Assembly: GCF_900113865.1 (NCBI RefSeq)
Contig: NZ_FOQY01000005.1
Location: 369,388-433,387, forward strand
Direction: 5' to 3'
DNA from: Streptosporangium canum
Lineage (GTDB): Bacteria; Actinomycetota; Actinomycetes; Streptosporangiales; Streptosporangiaceae
DNA: 64,000 bases
Shown: piece by piece, positions 1 through 8,613 of the stretch
How the letters are laid out: each line of letters begins with the position of its first letter
Position numbering within the stretch: position 1 is the first letter of the stretch
Notes under the pieces: generated by a model
Databases searched by the model: none
The model's input: the letters and a program-made list of their open reading frames with translations, nothing else
What the model was told of the DNA's origin: nothing
Translations under genes and position numbers: made by a program

Positions 1-1
1 G

Positions 2-886
2 ACCGCCGTCACCGGAACCGCCCGGGTGAAGCGCGGCATGGCAGAGATGCTCAAGGGCGGCGTCATCATGGACGTCGTCAACGCCGAGCAGGCCAAGATC
101 GCCGAGGACGCCGGAGCCGTCGCCGTCATGGCGCTCGAGCGGGTCCCCGCCGACATCCGCGCCCAGGGTGGCGTCTCCCGGATGAGCGACCCCGACATGA
201 TCGACGGCATCATCGCCGCCGTCTCGATCCCGGTCATGGCCAAGGCCCGCATCGGTCACTTCGTCGAGGCCCAGGTGCTCCAGTCGCTCGGCGTCGACTA
301 CGTCGACGAGTCCGAGGTGCTGACCCCCGCCGATTTCGCCAACCACATCGACAAGTGGCAGTTCACCGTGCCCTTCGTCTGTGGCGCGACCAACCTGGGC
401 GAGGCGCTGCGCCGCATCACCGAGGGCGCGGCGATGATCCGCTCCAAGGGTGAGGCGGGCACCGGCGACGTCTCCAACGCCACCACCCACATGCGCAAGA
501 TCCGGGGTGAGCTCAAGCGCCTGTCCTCGCTGCCCGAGGACGAGCTGTTCGTCGCGGCCAAGGAGCTGCAGGCGCCGTACGAGCTGGTCGCCGAGGTCGC
601 CAAGACCGGCAAGCTGCCGGTCGTGCTCTTCACCGCCGGCGGCATCGCCACCCCGGCCGACGCCGCGATGATGATGCAGCTCGGCGCCGAGGGCGTGTTC
701 GTCGGGTCGGGCATCTTCAAGTCCGGCAACCCGGCCCAGCGTGCCGCCGCGATCGTCAAGGCCACCACGTTCTACGACGACCCGGACGTCATCGCCAAGG
801 TCTCCCGCGGCCTGGGCGAGGCCATGGTCGGCATCAACGTCGACGACATCCCGGCCCCGCACCGCCTGGCCGAGCGCGGCTGGTAG
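2..886 (+). CDS. pdxS: Pyridoxal 5'-phosphate synthase subunit PdxS (5' end missing)
   Basis: PdxS builds pyridoxal 5'-phosphate from ribose 5-phosphate, glyceraldehyde 3-phosphate and ammonia supplied by PdxT. The frame is open from base 2, and the stretch [13 protein letters not shown], normal for the family's N-terminus, precedes the first internal GTG at 26, so the true start lies left of the window. The Schiff-base lysine motif MAKARIGH (Lys codon 242-244), the phosphate-binding GEAGTGD loop and the C-terminal FVGSGIFKS motif are intact. It ends in ERGW followed by TAG, with a terminator just after. Its partner pdxT lies about 3.7 kb downstream instead of adjacent. Confidence 0.97.
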   Translation, partial: TAVTGTARVKRGMAEMLKGGVIMDVVNAEQAKIAEDAGAVAVMALERVPADIRAQGGVSRMSDPDMIDGIIAAVSIPVMAKARIGHFVEAQVLQSLGVDYVDESEVLTPADFANHIDKWQFTVPFVCGATNLGEALRRITEGAAMIRSKGEAGTGDVSNATTHMRKIRGELKRLSSLPEDELFVAAKELQAPYELVAEVAKTGKLPVVLFTAGGIATPADAAMMMQLGAEGVFVGSGIFKSGNPAQRAAAIVKATTFYDDPDVIAKVSRGLGEAMVGINVDDIPAPHRLAERGW

Positions 887-901
887 GAATTTTCGGGAAA
901 G

Positions 902-930
902 GCGACATCCGTGAAGGATGTCGTCTTTTT
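902..930 (+). terminator. Rho-independent terminator after pdxS
   Basis: An 8-bp stem (CGACATCC at 903-910 with GGATGTCG at 916-923) with a 5-base loop is followed directly by C and five T (925-930). It is one of few hairpins in the window with a real T-tract, so pdxS transcription probably stops here before the phosphatase gene. Confidence 0.85.
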
Positions 931-1013
931 CGTGTCCGGAGGAGTTCACTCCGCCGTCATGATCCTCCGCGAGGCTGACGGGCGTCCGTGCCCGATCATC
1001 CTGGGAGGCCCCC

Positions 1014-2705
1014 ATGTCCCGGCTCACCCGACGTTCCTTCCTTGTCACCGGCATCGCGGCGGGAGCGGTGGCGGGCGTGCCCGCCGTCGCGAACGCCGAC
1101 CCCGAGCCCGCCTCCGAGAGCGCCGCGTCCCTGGCCTCCCGCGGCCTGCGCGCCGATCCCTTCACCCTCGGTGTCGCCTCCGGGGACCCCGACTCCGACG
1201 GCTTCGTGATCTGGACCCGGCTGGCGCCCCAGCCCCTGGCCGAGGACGGCCTGGGCGGCATGCCCGACCGGCCCTTCCCGGTCCAGTGGCAGGTCTACGG
1301 CGACGCGGCCGGCCGCCGCGTCCTGCGGCGGGGCGTGGCCCTGGCGATGCCGGAGTGGGGGCACAGCGTCCACGTCGAGCTGGACGGGCTTCCCTCCGAC
1401 CGGGAGTACTGGTACCGCTTCAAGGTGGGCCCCTACCTCTCGCCGACGGGCCGGGCCAGGACCGCCCCCCACGTGCTCTCCTACGGCTCCGGCCTGGCGA
1501 TGGCGTTCGTCTCCTGCGCCCAGTACGAGCACGGCTACTTCACCGCCTACCGTCGGCTGGCCGAGGAGCACCCCGACCTGGTCCTGCACCTGGGCGACTA
1601 CCAGTACGAGTACCGGCGCGACACCTACACCATCCCCGGCGGCAACATCCGCCACCACGAGGGGCCCGAGACCGAGAGCCTGGCGAACTACCGCCAGCGG
1701 CACGCCCAGTACAAGACCGACCCGGACCTGCAGGCGGCGCACGCCGCCGCCCCCTGGCTGGTCGTCTGGGACGACCACGAGCTGGACAACAACTGGGCCG
1801 ACGAGGTGCCGGAGAAGCCGGAGGTGCCCCAGCCGAACTTCCTCGCCCGGCGCGAGGCGGCCTTCCGGGCGTACTACGAGAACATGCCCCTGCGCCGCGG
1901 GTCCATCCCGCGGGGCGTCGACATGCAGCTCTACCGGCGGGTCCGGTGGGGCAGGCTGGCCACCTTCCACATGCTCGACACCCGGCAGTACCGCAGCGAC
2001 CAGGGCTGCGGCGACGGCTACCGCGACTGTCCGGCCGCGGTGGACCCCGCGCGCTCGATCACCGGGGACGCGCAGGAGCGCTGGCTGCTGGACGGTTTCC
2101 AGCACTCGCGGGCGCAGTGGGACATCCTCGGCCAGCAGGTCTTCTTCGCCCAGCGCGACAACAACGCCGGACCGGCCAAGATCACCAGCCAGGACGGCTG
2201 GGACGGCTACGTCGCCTCGCGGCAGCGGATCACCCAGGGCTGGCTGGACGCCGGGGTGCGCAATCCCGTCGTGCTCACCGGCGACGTGCACGCCCACTGG
2301 GCCAGCGACCTCAAACTCGACTACGACGACCCCACCACGCGCACGGTCGGCTCGGAGCTGGTCGCCTCCTCCATCACCACGGGCGGCGACGGACGCGACT
2401 CCGATCCGAAGACCCACCCCTACCTGACGATCAACCCGCACCTGCGGTTCTACAACAACCAGCGCGGCTACGTGGTCACCCGGATCGAGCGCGAGCTGCT
2501 CACCGCGGACTTCAAGGTGCTGCCGCAGGTCACCCAGGCGGGCGCGGCGGCGCACACCAAGGCGACCTTCGTGATCGAGGGCGGGGTCCCCGGCGTCCAG
2601 CAGACCTACCTGCGCCCGCTCGACCCGTCGGTCGGCAGGGCGCCCGAGGTGCCGGCGGCCGAGCGGATCCAGGAGACCGTGGACTGGGAGACCAGGCGTC
2701 CCTGA
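1014..2705 (+). CDS. phoD: PhoD-like alkaline phosphatase, Tat-exported
   Basis: Probable secreted phosphodiesterase/alkaline phosphatase of the PhoD family, acting outside the membrane on phosphate esters. The 563-residue product begins with a twin-arginine signal (TRRSFLV followed by an Ala/Gly-rich hydrophobic stretch and a likely cleavage after VANA). The PhoD N-terminal domain follows (LGVASGDPDSDGFVIWTRL), then the metal-binding motifs VSCAQ, LHLGDYQYEY, VVWDDHELDNNW and LTGDVHAHW. The ATG at 1014 has a GGGAGG Shine-Dalgarno sequence at 1003-1008. It sits alone between two hairpin terminators, so it is likely monocistronic. No Pho box was recognised, so phosphate regulation is untested. 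Confidence 0.93.
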   Translation: MSRLTRRSFLVTGIAAGAVAGVPAVANADPEPASESAASLASRGLRADPFTLGVASGDPDSDGFVIWTRLAPQPLAEDGLGGMPDRPFPVQWQVYGDAAGRRVLRRGVALAMPEWGHSVHVELDGLPSDREYWYRFKVGPYLSPTGRARTAPHVLSYGSGLAMAFVSCAQYEHGYFTAYRRLAEEHPDLVLHLGDYQYEYRRDTYTIPGGNIRHHEGPETESLANYRQRHAQYKTDPDLQAAHAAAPWLVVWDDHELDNNWADEVPEKPEVPQPNFLARREAAFRAYYENMPLRRGSIPRGVDMQLYRRVRWGRLATFHMLDTRQYRSDQGCGDGYRDCPAAVDPARSITGDAQERWLLDGFQHSRAQWDILGQQVFFAQRDNNAGPAKITSQDGWDGYVASRQRITQGWLDAGVRNPVVLTGDVHAHWASDLKLDYDDPTTRTVGSELVASSITTGGDGRDSDPKTHPYLTINPHLRFYNNQRGYVVTRIERELLTADFKVLPQVTQAGAAAHTKATFVIEGGVPGVQQTYLRPLDPSVGRAPEVPAAERIQETVDWETRRP

Positions 2706-2712
2706 CCGTTCC

Positions 2713-2740
2713 GGGGCGGCGTCCCGCGGGGCGCCGCCCC
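2713..2740 (+). terminator. GC-rich hairpin terminator after phoD
   Basis: A perfect 9-bp stem (GGGGCGGCG at 2713-2721 with CGCCGCCCC at 2732-2740) starts 8 bases after the phoD stop. No T-tract follows, which is usual for actinomycete terminators. Confidence 0.65.
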
Positions 2741-2756
2741 CTGTCCGGAATAATGG

Positions 2757-2784
2757 TTAGCCAGGCTAAGTTAGACTGACTAAC
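2757..2784 (+). promoter_or_regulatory. Two tandem inverted repeats over the marR promoter
   Basis: TTAGCCAGGCTAA (2757-2769) is a perfect 6-1-6 inverted repeat. GTTAG-N5-CTAAC (2770-2784) follows at once and abuts the ATG. The second repeat contains a -10-like TAGACT (2773-2778) ending 7 bases before the ATG, the spacing expected of a leaderless transcript. MarR proteins bind such short palindromes, so autorepression is the natural reading. No convincing -35 element was found. Confidence 0.65.
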
Positions 2785-2785
2785 T

Positions 2786-3202
2786 ATGACGACGGATGAT
2801 CTGGCGCAGAGCCTTTCGAGGGAGCTGCGGCACCTGGTGCTGCTGCTGCGCCGCGTGGCGGCCGGGCAGCCCATCACCAGCCAGCAGTACGCCGTGCTGG
2901 GCTCGCTGGAGAGCGGCCCCCGCCGGATGACCGGGCTGGCCGAGGAGCACGGAGTCCAGCTGCCCACCATGACCGTGCAGATCAACCGGCTGGAGGAGCC
3001 CGGCCTGGTGGCGCGCGGCACCGACCCGTCCGACGCCCGGGTCCGCACGGTCGAGCTCACCGAGGAGGGGCGCGCCCGCCTGGTAGCCGTCAGGCGTGCC
3101 CGCGTCGCCTACCTGACCGAGCAGTTGGAGGCGCTGACAGCCGAGGAGCGCGCCGCGATCGGCGCCGCGCTCCCGGCCCTCGCCAAGCTCGGCGACGTCT
3201 GA
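2786..3202 (+). CDS. MarR-family transcriptional regulator
   Basis: A 138-residue winged-helix regulator of the MarR family, usual length. The recognition region reads RMTGLAEEHGVQLPTMTVQINRLEEPGLVARGTDPSDARVR..LTEEG, with the classic wing DPSDARVRTVELTEEGRARL. No Shine-Dalgarno sequence precedes the ATG and a -10-like hexamer lies 7 bases upstream, so translation is probably leaderless. The MFS exporter gene follows 112 bases downstream in the same direction. By analogy with other MarR-exporter pairs it likely represses its own promoter and is released by a small-molecule substrate of the exporter; the ligand cannot be told from sequence. Confidence 0.9.
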   Translation: MTTDDLAQSLSRELRHLVLLLRRVAAGQPITSQQYAVLGSLESGPRRMTGLAEEHGVQLPTMTVQINRLEEPGLVARGTDPSDARVRTVELTEEGRARLVAVRRARVAYLTEQLEALTAEERAAIGAALPALAKLGDV

Positions 3203-3314
3203 CCCGCGGCCGCCGCTCCCGCCGCCGGCCGCGCCCCGCGAACCACCGCAGAAAATCGCACGATCGGACGGCCCGGTCCCCGTGCCCGCTCCGTCCGAGA
3301 AGGAGTTCACCCCC

Positions 3315-4520
3315 ATGTCAGCACAGAGCGGCGGCAGCATCCTGCGCCAGCCGATGTCCGTCTGGGCCACCGCGTTCGCCGCGGTCGTCGCCTTCATGGG
3401 CATCGGTCTGGTCGATCCGATTCTGCCCTCCATCGCCCAGGGGCTGCACGCCGGCCCGAGCCAGGTCTCCCTGCTGTTCACCAGCTACTTCCTGGTCACC
3501 GCCGTGGCCATGCTCGTCACCGGGTGGGTCTCCAGCCGGATCGGCGGCAAGCGCACCCTGCTGCTCGGCCTGGCCCTGGTCGTGGTCTTCGCCGCCCTGG
3601 CCGGAACCTCCGGCAGCGTCGGCGAGCTGATCGGCTTCCGGGCCGGCTGGGGCCTGGGCAACGCCCTGTTCGTGGCCACCGCACTGGCCGTCATCGTCGG
3701 CGCGGCCAGCGGCGGCGCCGAGTCCGCCATCATCCTCTACGAGGCGGCCCTCGGCCTGGGCATCTCCATGGGCCCGCTGGTCGGCGCCGCCCTCGGCGAC
3801 TGGAACTGGCGCGCGCCCTTCTTCGGCACCGCCTCCCTCATGGCCGTCGGCTTCGTCCTCATCGCCACCCTGCTGAGGGCCACCCCCACGCCGGCCGTGA
3901 AGACCCGCCTGGGCGACCCGCTCCGCGCCCTCGCCCACGGCGGCCTGTCGACGACCGCCTTCACCGCGTTCTTCTACAACTTCGCCTTCTTCACGATCCT
4001 GGCCTTCACCCCCTTCATCCTCGGCATGTCGCCCTACGGCATCGGCGCGGTCTTCTTCGGCTGGGGCGCCTGCGTCGCGCTCGCCTCGGTCTTCGGCGCC
4101 CCCGCCCTGCAACGGCGGCTCGGCTCGGTCAAGGTGCTCCACCTGTCCCTGGCGGTGCTGGCCCTCCTGCAGGTCGGCATCGCGCTGTCGGGCCACGCCG
4201 GCATCGTCGTCTTCGTCATCCTGTCGGGCATCCCGATCGGCCTGAACAACACCGTGTTCACCGAGGCGGCCATGGAGGTCTCCGACGCGCCGCGGCCGGT
4301 CGCCTCCGCCGGGTACAACTTCGTGCGCTGGATGGGCGGGGCCCTCGCGCCGTACATCGCCACCAAACTGGGGGAGGACGTCGCCCCCGCGCTGCCGTAC
4401 CTCCTCGGCGCGCTCTGCTGCCTGGCGGGCATGGCCGTCCTGTACGGCAGGCGCCACCACATGCGGAGCCTGGAGCGCGTCGACGCCCACGCCTTCCGGG
4501 ACGCCCCCGCGGTCGCCTGA
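3315..4520 (+). CDS. MFS transporter, probable drug/metabolite exporter
   Basis: A 401-residue major facilitator with about 12 hydrophobic helices, a cytoplasmic-membrane proton-coupled transporter. Motif A is present after helix 2 (GWVSSRIGGKRTLLLG), helix 1 contains GIGLVDPILPSIA, and helix 5 has the antiporter-like GLGISMGPLVGAAL. I chose the ATG at 3315 because AGGAG at 3301-3305 is 9 bases upstream; the in-frame GTG at 3282 has no good ribosome site and would add a charged, uncharacteristic tail. The location behind marR suggests efflux of a toxic compound. The substrate is unknown. Confidence 0.88.
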   Translation: MSAQSGGSILRQPMSVWATAFAAVVAFMGIGLVDPILPSIAQGLHAGPSQVSLLFTSYFLVTAVAMLVTGWVSSRIGGKRTLLLGLALVVVFAALAGTSGSVGELIGFRAGWGLGNALFVATALAVIVGAASGGAESAIILYEAALGLGISMGPLVGAALGDWNWRAPFFGTASLMAVGFVLIATLLRATPTPAVKTRLGDPLRALAHGGLSTTAFTAFFYNFAFFTILAFTPFILGMSPYGIGAVFFGWGACVALASVFGAPALQRRLGSVKVLHLSLAVLALLQVGIALSGHAGIVVFVILSGIPIGLNNTVFTEAAMEVSDAPRPVASAGYNFVRWMGGALAPYIATKLGEDVAPALPYLLGALCCLAGMAVLYGRRHHMRSLERVDAHAFRDAPAVA

Positions 4521-4590
4521 CCGGTTTGGGGAGACCTGCGCAGTGGCCATACGCTGAGGGGGCATTCCGAGCACTTTGAAAGGACCACTG

Positions 4591-5181
4591 GTGACCATCG
4601 CCCCGACGATCGGTGTGTTCGCTCTGCAGGGAGACGTGCGCGAGCATGCGCGCTCCCTGGAGACGGCGGGCGCAAAGGCGGTAGCCGTACGGCGGCCCGG
4701 TGAGCTGGAGGCGGTCGACGCCCTGGTCATCCCCGGCGGGGAGTCCACCACGATGTGGAAGCTCGCCGAGACCTTCGACCTGCTCGAACCGCTCAGGCTG
4801 AGGATCAAGAACGGCATGCCCGCCTACGGCTCCTGCGCCGGCATGATCATGCTGGCCGACCGGATCGAGGGCGGCATCGACGGCCAGCAGACGATCGGCG
4901 GCATCGACATGGTGGTCCGCCGCAACGCCTTCGGCCGCCAGGTCGACTCCTTCGAGGCCGACGTCGACTTCGCCGGCCGCGGCCCGCTGCGCGCGGTTTT
5001 CATCCGCGCCCCGTGGGTGGAATCCGTCGGTTCCGACGTCGAAGTGCTGGCTCGGGCCGAAGCTGGGGATAGGATCGTCGCGGTCCGCCAAGGACCGCTG
5101 CTCGCCACGTCCTTCCATCCAGAACTTACCGGGGATGTCGGCGTGCATTCATACTTTGTTGAGATGGTGAGGGAGCTCTAG
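4591..5181 (+). CDS. pdxT: Pyridoxal 5'-phosphate synthase glutaminase subunit PdxT
   Basis: Class I glutamine amidotransferase that hydrolyses glutamine and channels ammonia to PdxS. The 196-residue protein has the PGGESTT oxyanion loop (about residues 48-54), the nucleophile Cys82 in GSCAGM, and the His176/Glu178 pair in HPEL, so the triad is complete. The GTG at 4591 is preferred over a TTG at 4576 because GAAAGGA (4578-4584) sits 6 bases upstream and family members begin near IGVFALQGD. yebC follows after only 3 bases, so the two are probably co-transcribed. Separation from pdxS is unusual for Actinobacteria. Confidence 0.96.
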   Translation: MTIAPTIGVFALQGDVREHARSLETAGAKAVAVRRPGELEAVDALVIPGGESTTMWKLAETFDLLEPLRLRIKNGMPAYGSCAGMIMLADRIEGGIDGQQTIGGIDMVVRRNAFGRQVDSFEADVDFAGRGPLRAVFIRAPWVESVGSDVEVLARAEAGDRIVAVRQGPLLATSFHPELTGDVGVHSYFVEMVREL

Positions 5182-5184
5182 GCG

Positions 5185-5937
5185 ATGTCCGGCCACTCCA
5201 AATGGGCGACGACGAAGCACAAGAAGGCCGCGCTCGACTCCAAGCGCGGCAAGCTGTTCGCCAAGCTCATCAAGAACATCGAGGTCGCGGCCCGGACCGG
5301 CGGCCCGGACCCGGACGGTAACCCGACGCTGTACGACGCCATCACCAAGGCGCGCAAGAGCTCGGTCCCGATCGACAACATCGAGCGCGCCCGCAAGCGC
5401 GGCGGCGGTCTGGAGGCCGGCGGCGCCGACTGGCAGACCATCATGTACGAGGGCTACGCCCCGGGCGGTGTGGCGGTGCTGATCGAGTGCCTCACCGACA
5501 ACCGCAACCGCGCGGCCTCCGAGGTGCGCGTCGCGCTGACCCGCAACGGCGGCTCCCTGGCCGACCCCGGCTCGGTGTCCTACATGTTCAACCGCAAGGG
5601 CGTCGTGCTCGTCCCCAAGGGTGAGCTGTCCGAGGACGACGTGCTGACCGCGGTCCTCGACGCGGGCGCCGAGGAGGTCAACGACCTGGGCGACCAGTTC
5701 GAGGTCGTCTCCGAGGCCACCGATCTCGTCCCGGTCCGCAAGGCCCTGCAGGACGCCGGGATCGACTACGACTCGGCCGAGTCCGGCTTCCTGCCGACGA
5801 TGAACGTCCCGCTCGACGAGGACGGCGCCCGCAAGGTCTTCAGGTTGATCGACGCCCTTGAGGACAGCGACGACGTCCAGAACGTCTGGGCCAACTTCGA
5901 CGTGTCCGACGAGGTTCTGGAGAAGCTCGACGCGTGA
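5185..5937 (+). CDS. yebC: YebC/PmpR (TACO1-like) regulatory protein
   Basis: A 250-residue member of the YebC family. It starts with the diagnostic [25 protein letters not shown] and contains the family block [22 protein letters not shown]. Family members have been described both as DNA-binding regulators and as translation factors that relieve ribosome stalling on proline stretches; the sequence does not separate these. The ATG lies 3 bases after the pdxT stop, and a strong hairpin follows the stop codon. It is normally found between pdxT and ruvC in actinomycetes; here an antiporter and an acetyltransferase intervene before ruvC. Confidence 0.95.
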   Translation: MSGHSKWATTKHKKAALDSKRGKLFAKLIKNIEVAARTGGPDPDGNPTLYDAITKARKSSVPIDNIERARKRGGGLEAGGADWQTIMYEGYAPGGVAVLIECLTDNRNRAASEVRVALTRNGGSLADPGSVSYMFNRKGVVLVPKGELSEDDVLTAVLDAGAEEVNDLGDQFEVVSEATDLVPVRKALQDAGIDYDSAESGFLPTMNVPLDEDGARKVFRLIDALEDSDDVQNVWANFDVSDEVLEKLDA

Positions 5938-5945
5938 CGGCCTCC

Positions 5946-5980
5946 GGAGCGCCCGCCTCCCTCGCGGAGGCGGGCGCTCC
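5946..5980 (+). terminator. Strong hairpin terminator after yebC
   Basis: A perfect 15-bp stem (GGAGCGCCCGCCTCC at 5946-5960 with its complement at 5966-5980) with a 5-base loop starts 8 bases after the yebC stop. A further GACGG/CCGTC pairing flanks it. There is no long T-tract. Confidence 0.8.
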
Positions 5981-6049
5981 GCCGTCTGATGAGTATTTCG
6001 AGTTGTCTGTGAGGTTTGTCCCCGCGGCTGAGGGCAGCCCAGGCGGACG

Positions 6050-7324
6050 ATGGGGAATCCTGATCTGATCTTCGCGCTGGCAGGCGCCGGAGCCCTGCTC
6101 GCGGCCGTCCTGCCCCGGCTGCTCAACCGGCGACCCTTCTCGTTGCCGCTGGCCTGCCTGATCGGCGGGATCCTGCTCTACCTCCTGCCGCTGGACCTGC
6201 CCAGGCCCGACCCCGTGGCCCATCGGGCCCTGGTCGAGCACGCCACCGAGATCTGCGTGCTGATCTCGCTCATGGGCGCCGGGCTCGCGATCAACCGGCG
6301 CTTCGGGCCGCGCGCCTGGGCCTCCACCTGGCGCCTGCTGGGATGGACGCTCCCGCTGACCGTCATGGGAGTGGCCGGCGCCGCCTGCCTTCTGCTGGAC
6401 TGGCCCCCGGCCGCGGCGCTGCTGCTGGGCGCGGTGCTCGCCCCGACCGACCCGGTGCTCGCCTCCGACGTGCAGGTCGGCGAGCCCGTCGACTCCGAGA
6501 AGGCCGACGACGAGGTCCGCTTCACCCTCACCTCCGAGGCGGGGCTCAACGACGGTCTGGCCTTCCCCCTGGTGTTCGCCGCCATCGCGATGGCGTCCGC
6601 CGGCGGCTTCGGATGGGCCGGCGAGTGGGTCCTGGTGGACCTGCTCTACAGATGCGGGGCGGGACTGCTCTGCGGCCTGCTGGCCGGAAAGCTGCTGGGC
6701 CGGCTGTTCTTCCGCGCCCCGGTGTCCGACCTGCGGCTCGCCGAGCACAGGGACGGCTTCGTCGCGCTGGCCGCGACGTTCCTGGCGTACGGCCTCACCG
6801 AGCTGGTGCACGGATACGGCTTCATCGCGGTGTTCGTGACCGCGTGCACCATCAGGGCCGCCGAGCGCACCCACGGGTACAACGGCGTGCTGCACGGCTT
6901 CATCGAGCAGATCGAGCGGCTGTTCACCGCCTGGCTGATCCTGCTGCTCGGCGGCTTCGTGGCGGTGGGCGGCCTGGCCGCGCTCACCTGGCGGGGCGCG
7001 GCCGTCGGCTTGATCCTGCTGCTGGTGATCCGGCCGCTGACCGGCTGGGTCGCCCAGCTCGGCGGGCGGGCGGGGCCGCGCGAGCGCGGCGTGACGGCCT
7101 TCTTCGGCATCCGCGGCATCGGCTCGCTGTTCTACCTCGCCTACGCCCTCGGGCACGCCGAATTCGGCGTGCCCGCCGAGGAGCTCTGGGCGGTGGTCGC
7201 CTTCACCGTGCTGGCCTCCCTGGTCCTGCACGGGGTCACCGCGACGCCGATCATGTCGCGGCTGGACCGCCTGCGCGACAGGACGGGGGACGCGGGGACC
7301 GAGCCCGCCGCGCGCCACCTGTAG
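6050..7324 (+). CDS. Cation:proton antiporter (CPA1/NhaP-type)
   Basis: A 424-residue integral membrane protein with about 11-12 hydrophobic segments, matching the Na+/H+ exchanger fold. Family signatures include LISLMGAGLAI, the helix with LLGAVLAPTDPVLASDVQVG (the paired polar residues of the ion-binding region), TLTSEAGLNDGLAFPLV with the conserved ND pair, and FFGIRGIGSLFYLAYAL near the C-terminus. It probably exports Na+ or K+ for H+ to maintain pH and ion balance. The ATG at 6050 follows AGGCGG by 3-4 bases, a modest ribosome site. It has its own space between the yebC terminator and the next gene. The ion specificity is not inferable. Confidence 0.9.
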   Translation: MGNPDLIFALAGAGALLAAVLPRLLNRRPFSLPLACLIGGILLYLLPLDLPRPDPVAHRALVEHATEICVLISLMGAGLAINRRFGPRAWASTWRLLGWTLPLTVMGVAGAACLLLDWPPAAALLLGAVLAPTDPVLASDVQVGEPVDSEKADDEVRFTLTSEAGLNDGLAFPLVFAAIAMASAGGFGWAGEWVLVDLLYRCGAGLLCGLLAGKLLGRLFFRAPVSDLRLAEHRDGFVALAATFLAYGLTELVHGYGFIAVFVTACTIRAAERTHGYNGVLHGFIEQIERLFTAWLILLLGGFVAVGGLAALTWRGAAVGLILLLVIRPLTGWVAQLGGRAGPRERGVTAFFGIRGIGSLFYLAYALGHAEFGVPAEELWAVVAFTVLASLVLHGVTATPIMSRLDRLRDRTGDAGTEPAARHL

Positions 7325-7370
7325 GGATCGATTCGCCTTTCCGGACCCGCCCTGCCTAGGTTGGGGGCTT

Positions 7371-8528
7371 GTGGAGCTACGTGATCTGACCGCCGACGAC
7401 CTCGACGCGGTGCTGGACAACCGCAAGCGCGCCTTCGGGCCCATCTCGGGAGGGGATCTGGAGACCTGGCGCAAGCTGGTCGTCCCGATGCTCGAAGAGG
7501 GGAGATACCTCGGGATCGTCGACGGCTCCCGGCTGGTCGCGACCAGCCGGGTCAACGACTTCACCCAGTGGTGGCACGGCAGGCCGATCTCCATGGGCGG
7601 CGTCGCGTCGGTGACCGTCGCCCCCGAGGAGCGGGGACGAGGCGTCGGCCGGACGCTGATGCGGGCCACCGTCGACCGCTGCGCGGAGCTGGGCCATCCG
7701 GTCTCGGCGCTCTACCCGGCCACCACCCACATCTACCGGTCGCTCGGCTGGGAGCACGCCGGCGCCATGCACCGGGCCACCCTGCCGGCCGAGGCCCTGC
7801 GCGCGATCAGGACCACCGGGCAGGTCGAGATCCGCCGGATGGGCCCCGCCGACGCCGCCGAGGTGGTCGCCGTCCTCGGCCGCGTCCACGCCGCCACCCG
7901 CGCCTCCGGCCCCGTCTGCTGGGACGAGAGAACCTGGCGCCTGCACCTGGAGGAGCGGGACGCCTTCCTCTACCTGGCCGACGACGGTTTCGTGGTCTAC
8001 CGCTGGCAGGGCGGCGACATCGAGGTCTCCAACCTCGTCGCGGGCTCGGAGGCCACGGCACGGGCGCTGTGGGCGATGGTCGGCTCGTCGGCCTCCATCG
8101 CCAAGTCGGTCCGGGCGGTCGTCGCCCCCGACGACCCGGTGTTCTGGCTGATCGGGGACCGTCCCAGAGACGAGGTCGGCCAGACCCGCTGGATGTTCCG
8201 CGTCGTCGACCTCGCCCCGGCCGTCGCCGGACGCGGCTTCCCGGCGGGCGTCACCCTCGACGCCGTCGTCCGGGTCGACGACCCCCAGCGCCCCGCGAAC
8301 TCCGGTCCGTGGCACCTGTCGGTCTCCGGCGGCTCCGGTACGGCCGAGCCCGCGGGCACCCTGCCGGAGTCCACTCCCGCCTTCACCGCCGGCGGCTTCT
8401 CCGCCCTGTTCGCCGGAGTCCCGGCGGCCACCCTGCGCCGCTCGGGTCTCCTCACCGGCCCGGCGGACGGAGACGACGCCCTCGACGCCGCCTTCCAGGC
8501 CAGAGCCCACATGCTCGACTACTTCTGA
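7371..8528 (+). CDS. Eis-like GNAT N-acetyltransferase with C-terminal SCP2-like domain
   Basis: The 385-residue protein has the architecture of Eis: an N-terminal GNAT fold with the acetyl-CoA loop VTVAPEERGRGVGRTLM (about residues 83-99), a second degenerate GNAT region, and a sterol-carrier-like C-terminal domain. A tyrosine in HIYRSLGWEHAG fits the Eis general acid, and the chain ends in DYF, as Eis uses its C-terminal Phe carboxylate as base. Eis enzymes acetylate amines including aminoglycosides; the substrate here is unknown. The GTG has a -10-like TAGGTT at 7357-7362, 8 bases upstream, suggesting a leaderless mRNA, although a G-run could also serve as ribosome site. Confidence 0.87.
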   Translation: MELRDLTADDLDAVLDNRKRAFGPISGGDLETWRKLVVPMLEEGRYLGIVDGSRLVATSRVNDFTQWWHGRPISMGGVASVTVAPEERGRGVGRTLMRATVDRCAELGHPVSALYPATTHIYRSLGWEHAGAMHRATLPAEALRAIRTTGQVEIRRMGPADAAEVVAVLGRVHAATRASGPVCWDERTWRLHLEERDAFLYLADDGFVVYRWQGGDIEVSNLVAGSEATARALWAMVGSSASIAKSVRAVVAPDDPVFWLIGDRPRDEVGQTRWMFRVVDLAPAVAGRGFPAGVTLDAVVRVDDPQRPANSGPWHLSVSGGSGTAEPAGTLPESTPAFTAGGFSALFAGVPAATLRRSGLLTGPADGDDALDAAFQARAHMLDYF

Positions 8529-8581
8529 GCGGCGGTGAGGTGGCCGTGCGCGGTGCGCTCCCACGCGGTAGAGTCGGGCAC

Positions 8582-8595
8582 CGAACAGGTGTTCG
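8582..8595 (+). promoter_or_regulatory. LexA (SOS) box upstream of ruvC
   Basis: CGAACAGGTGTTCG is a perfect match to the Gram-positive/actinobacterial LexA operator CGAAC-N4-GTTCG. It lies 18 bases before the ruvC GTG and 7 bases after a -10-like TAGAGT (8569-8574), so LexA bound here would cover the transcription start. This places ruvC and the genes translated with it under DNA-damage control. Confidence 0.9.
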
Positions 8596-8613
8596 GCGAG
8601 CGGAGGCGTGTCG

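Noticed and set aside
996-2555. Long antisense open frame opposite phoD
   Set aside because: It is the complement frame of a convincing PhoD gene; composition is repetitive Arg/Gly/Val with no domain, as expected from high GC.
3318-4817. Antisense frame of about 500 codons opposite the MFS gene and pdxT
   Set aside because: Gly/Asp/Glu-rich low complexity, spans two real genes on the other strand, no ribosome site or known motif.
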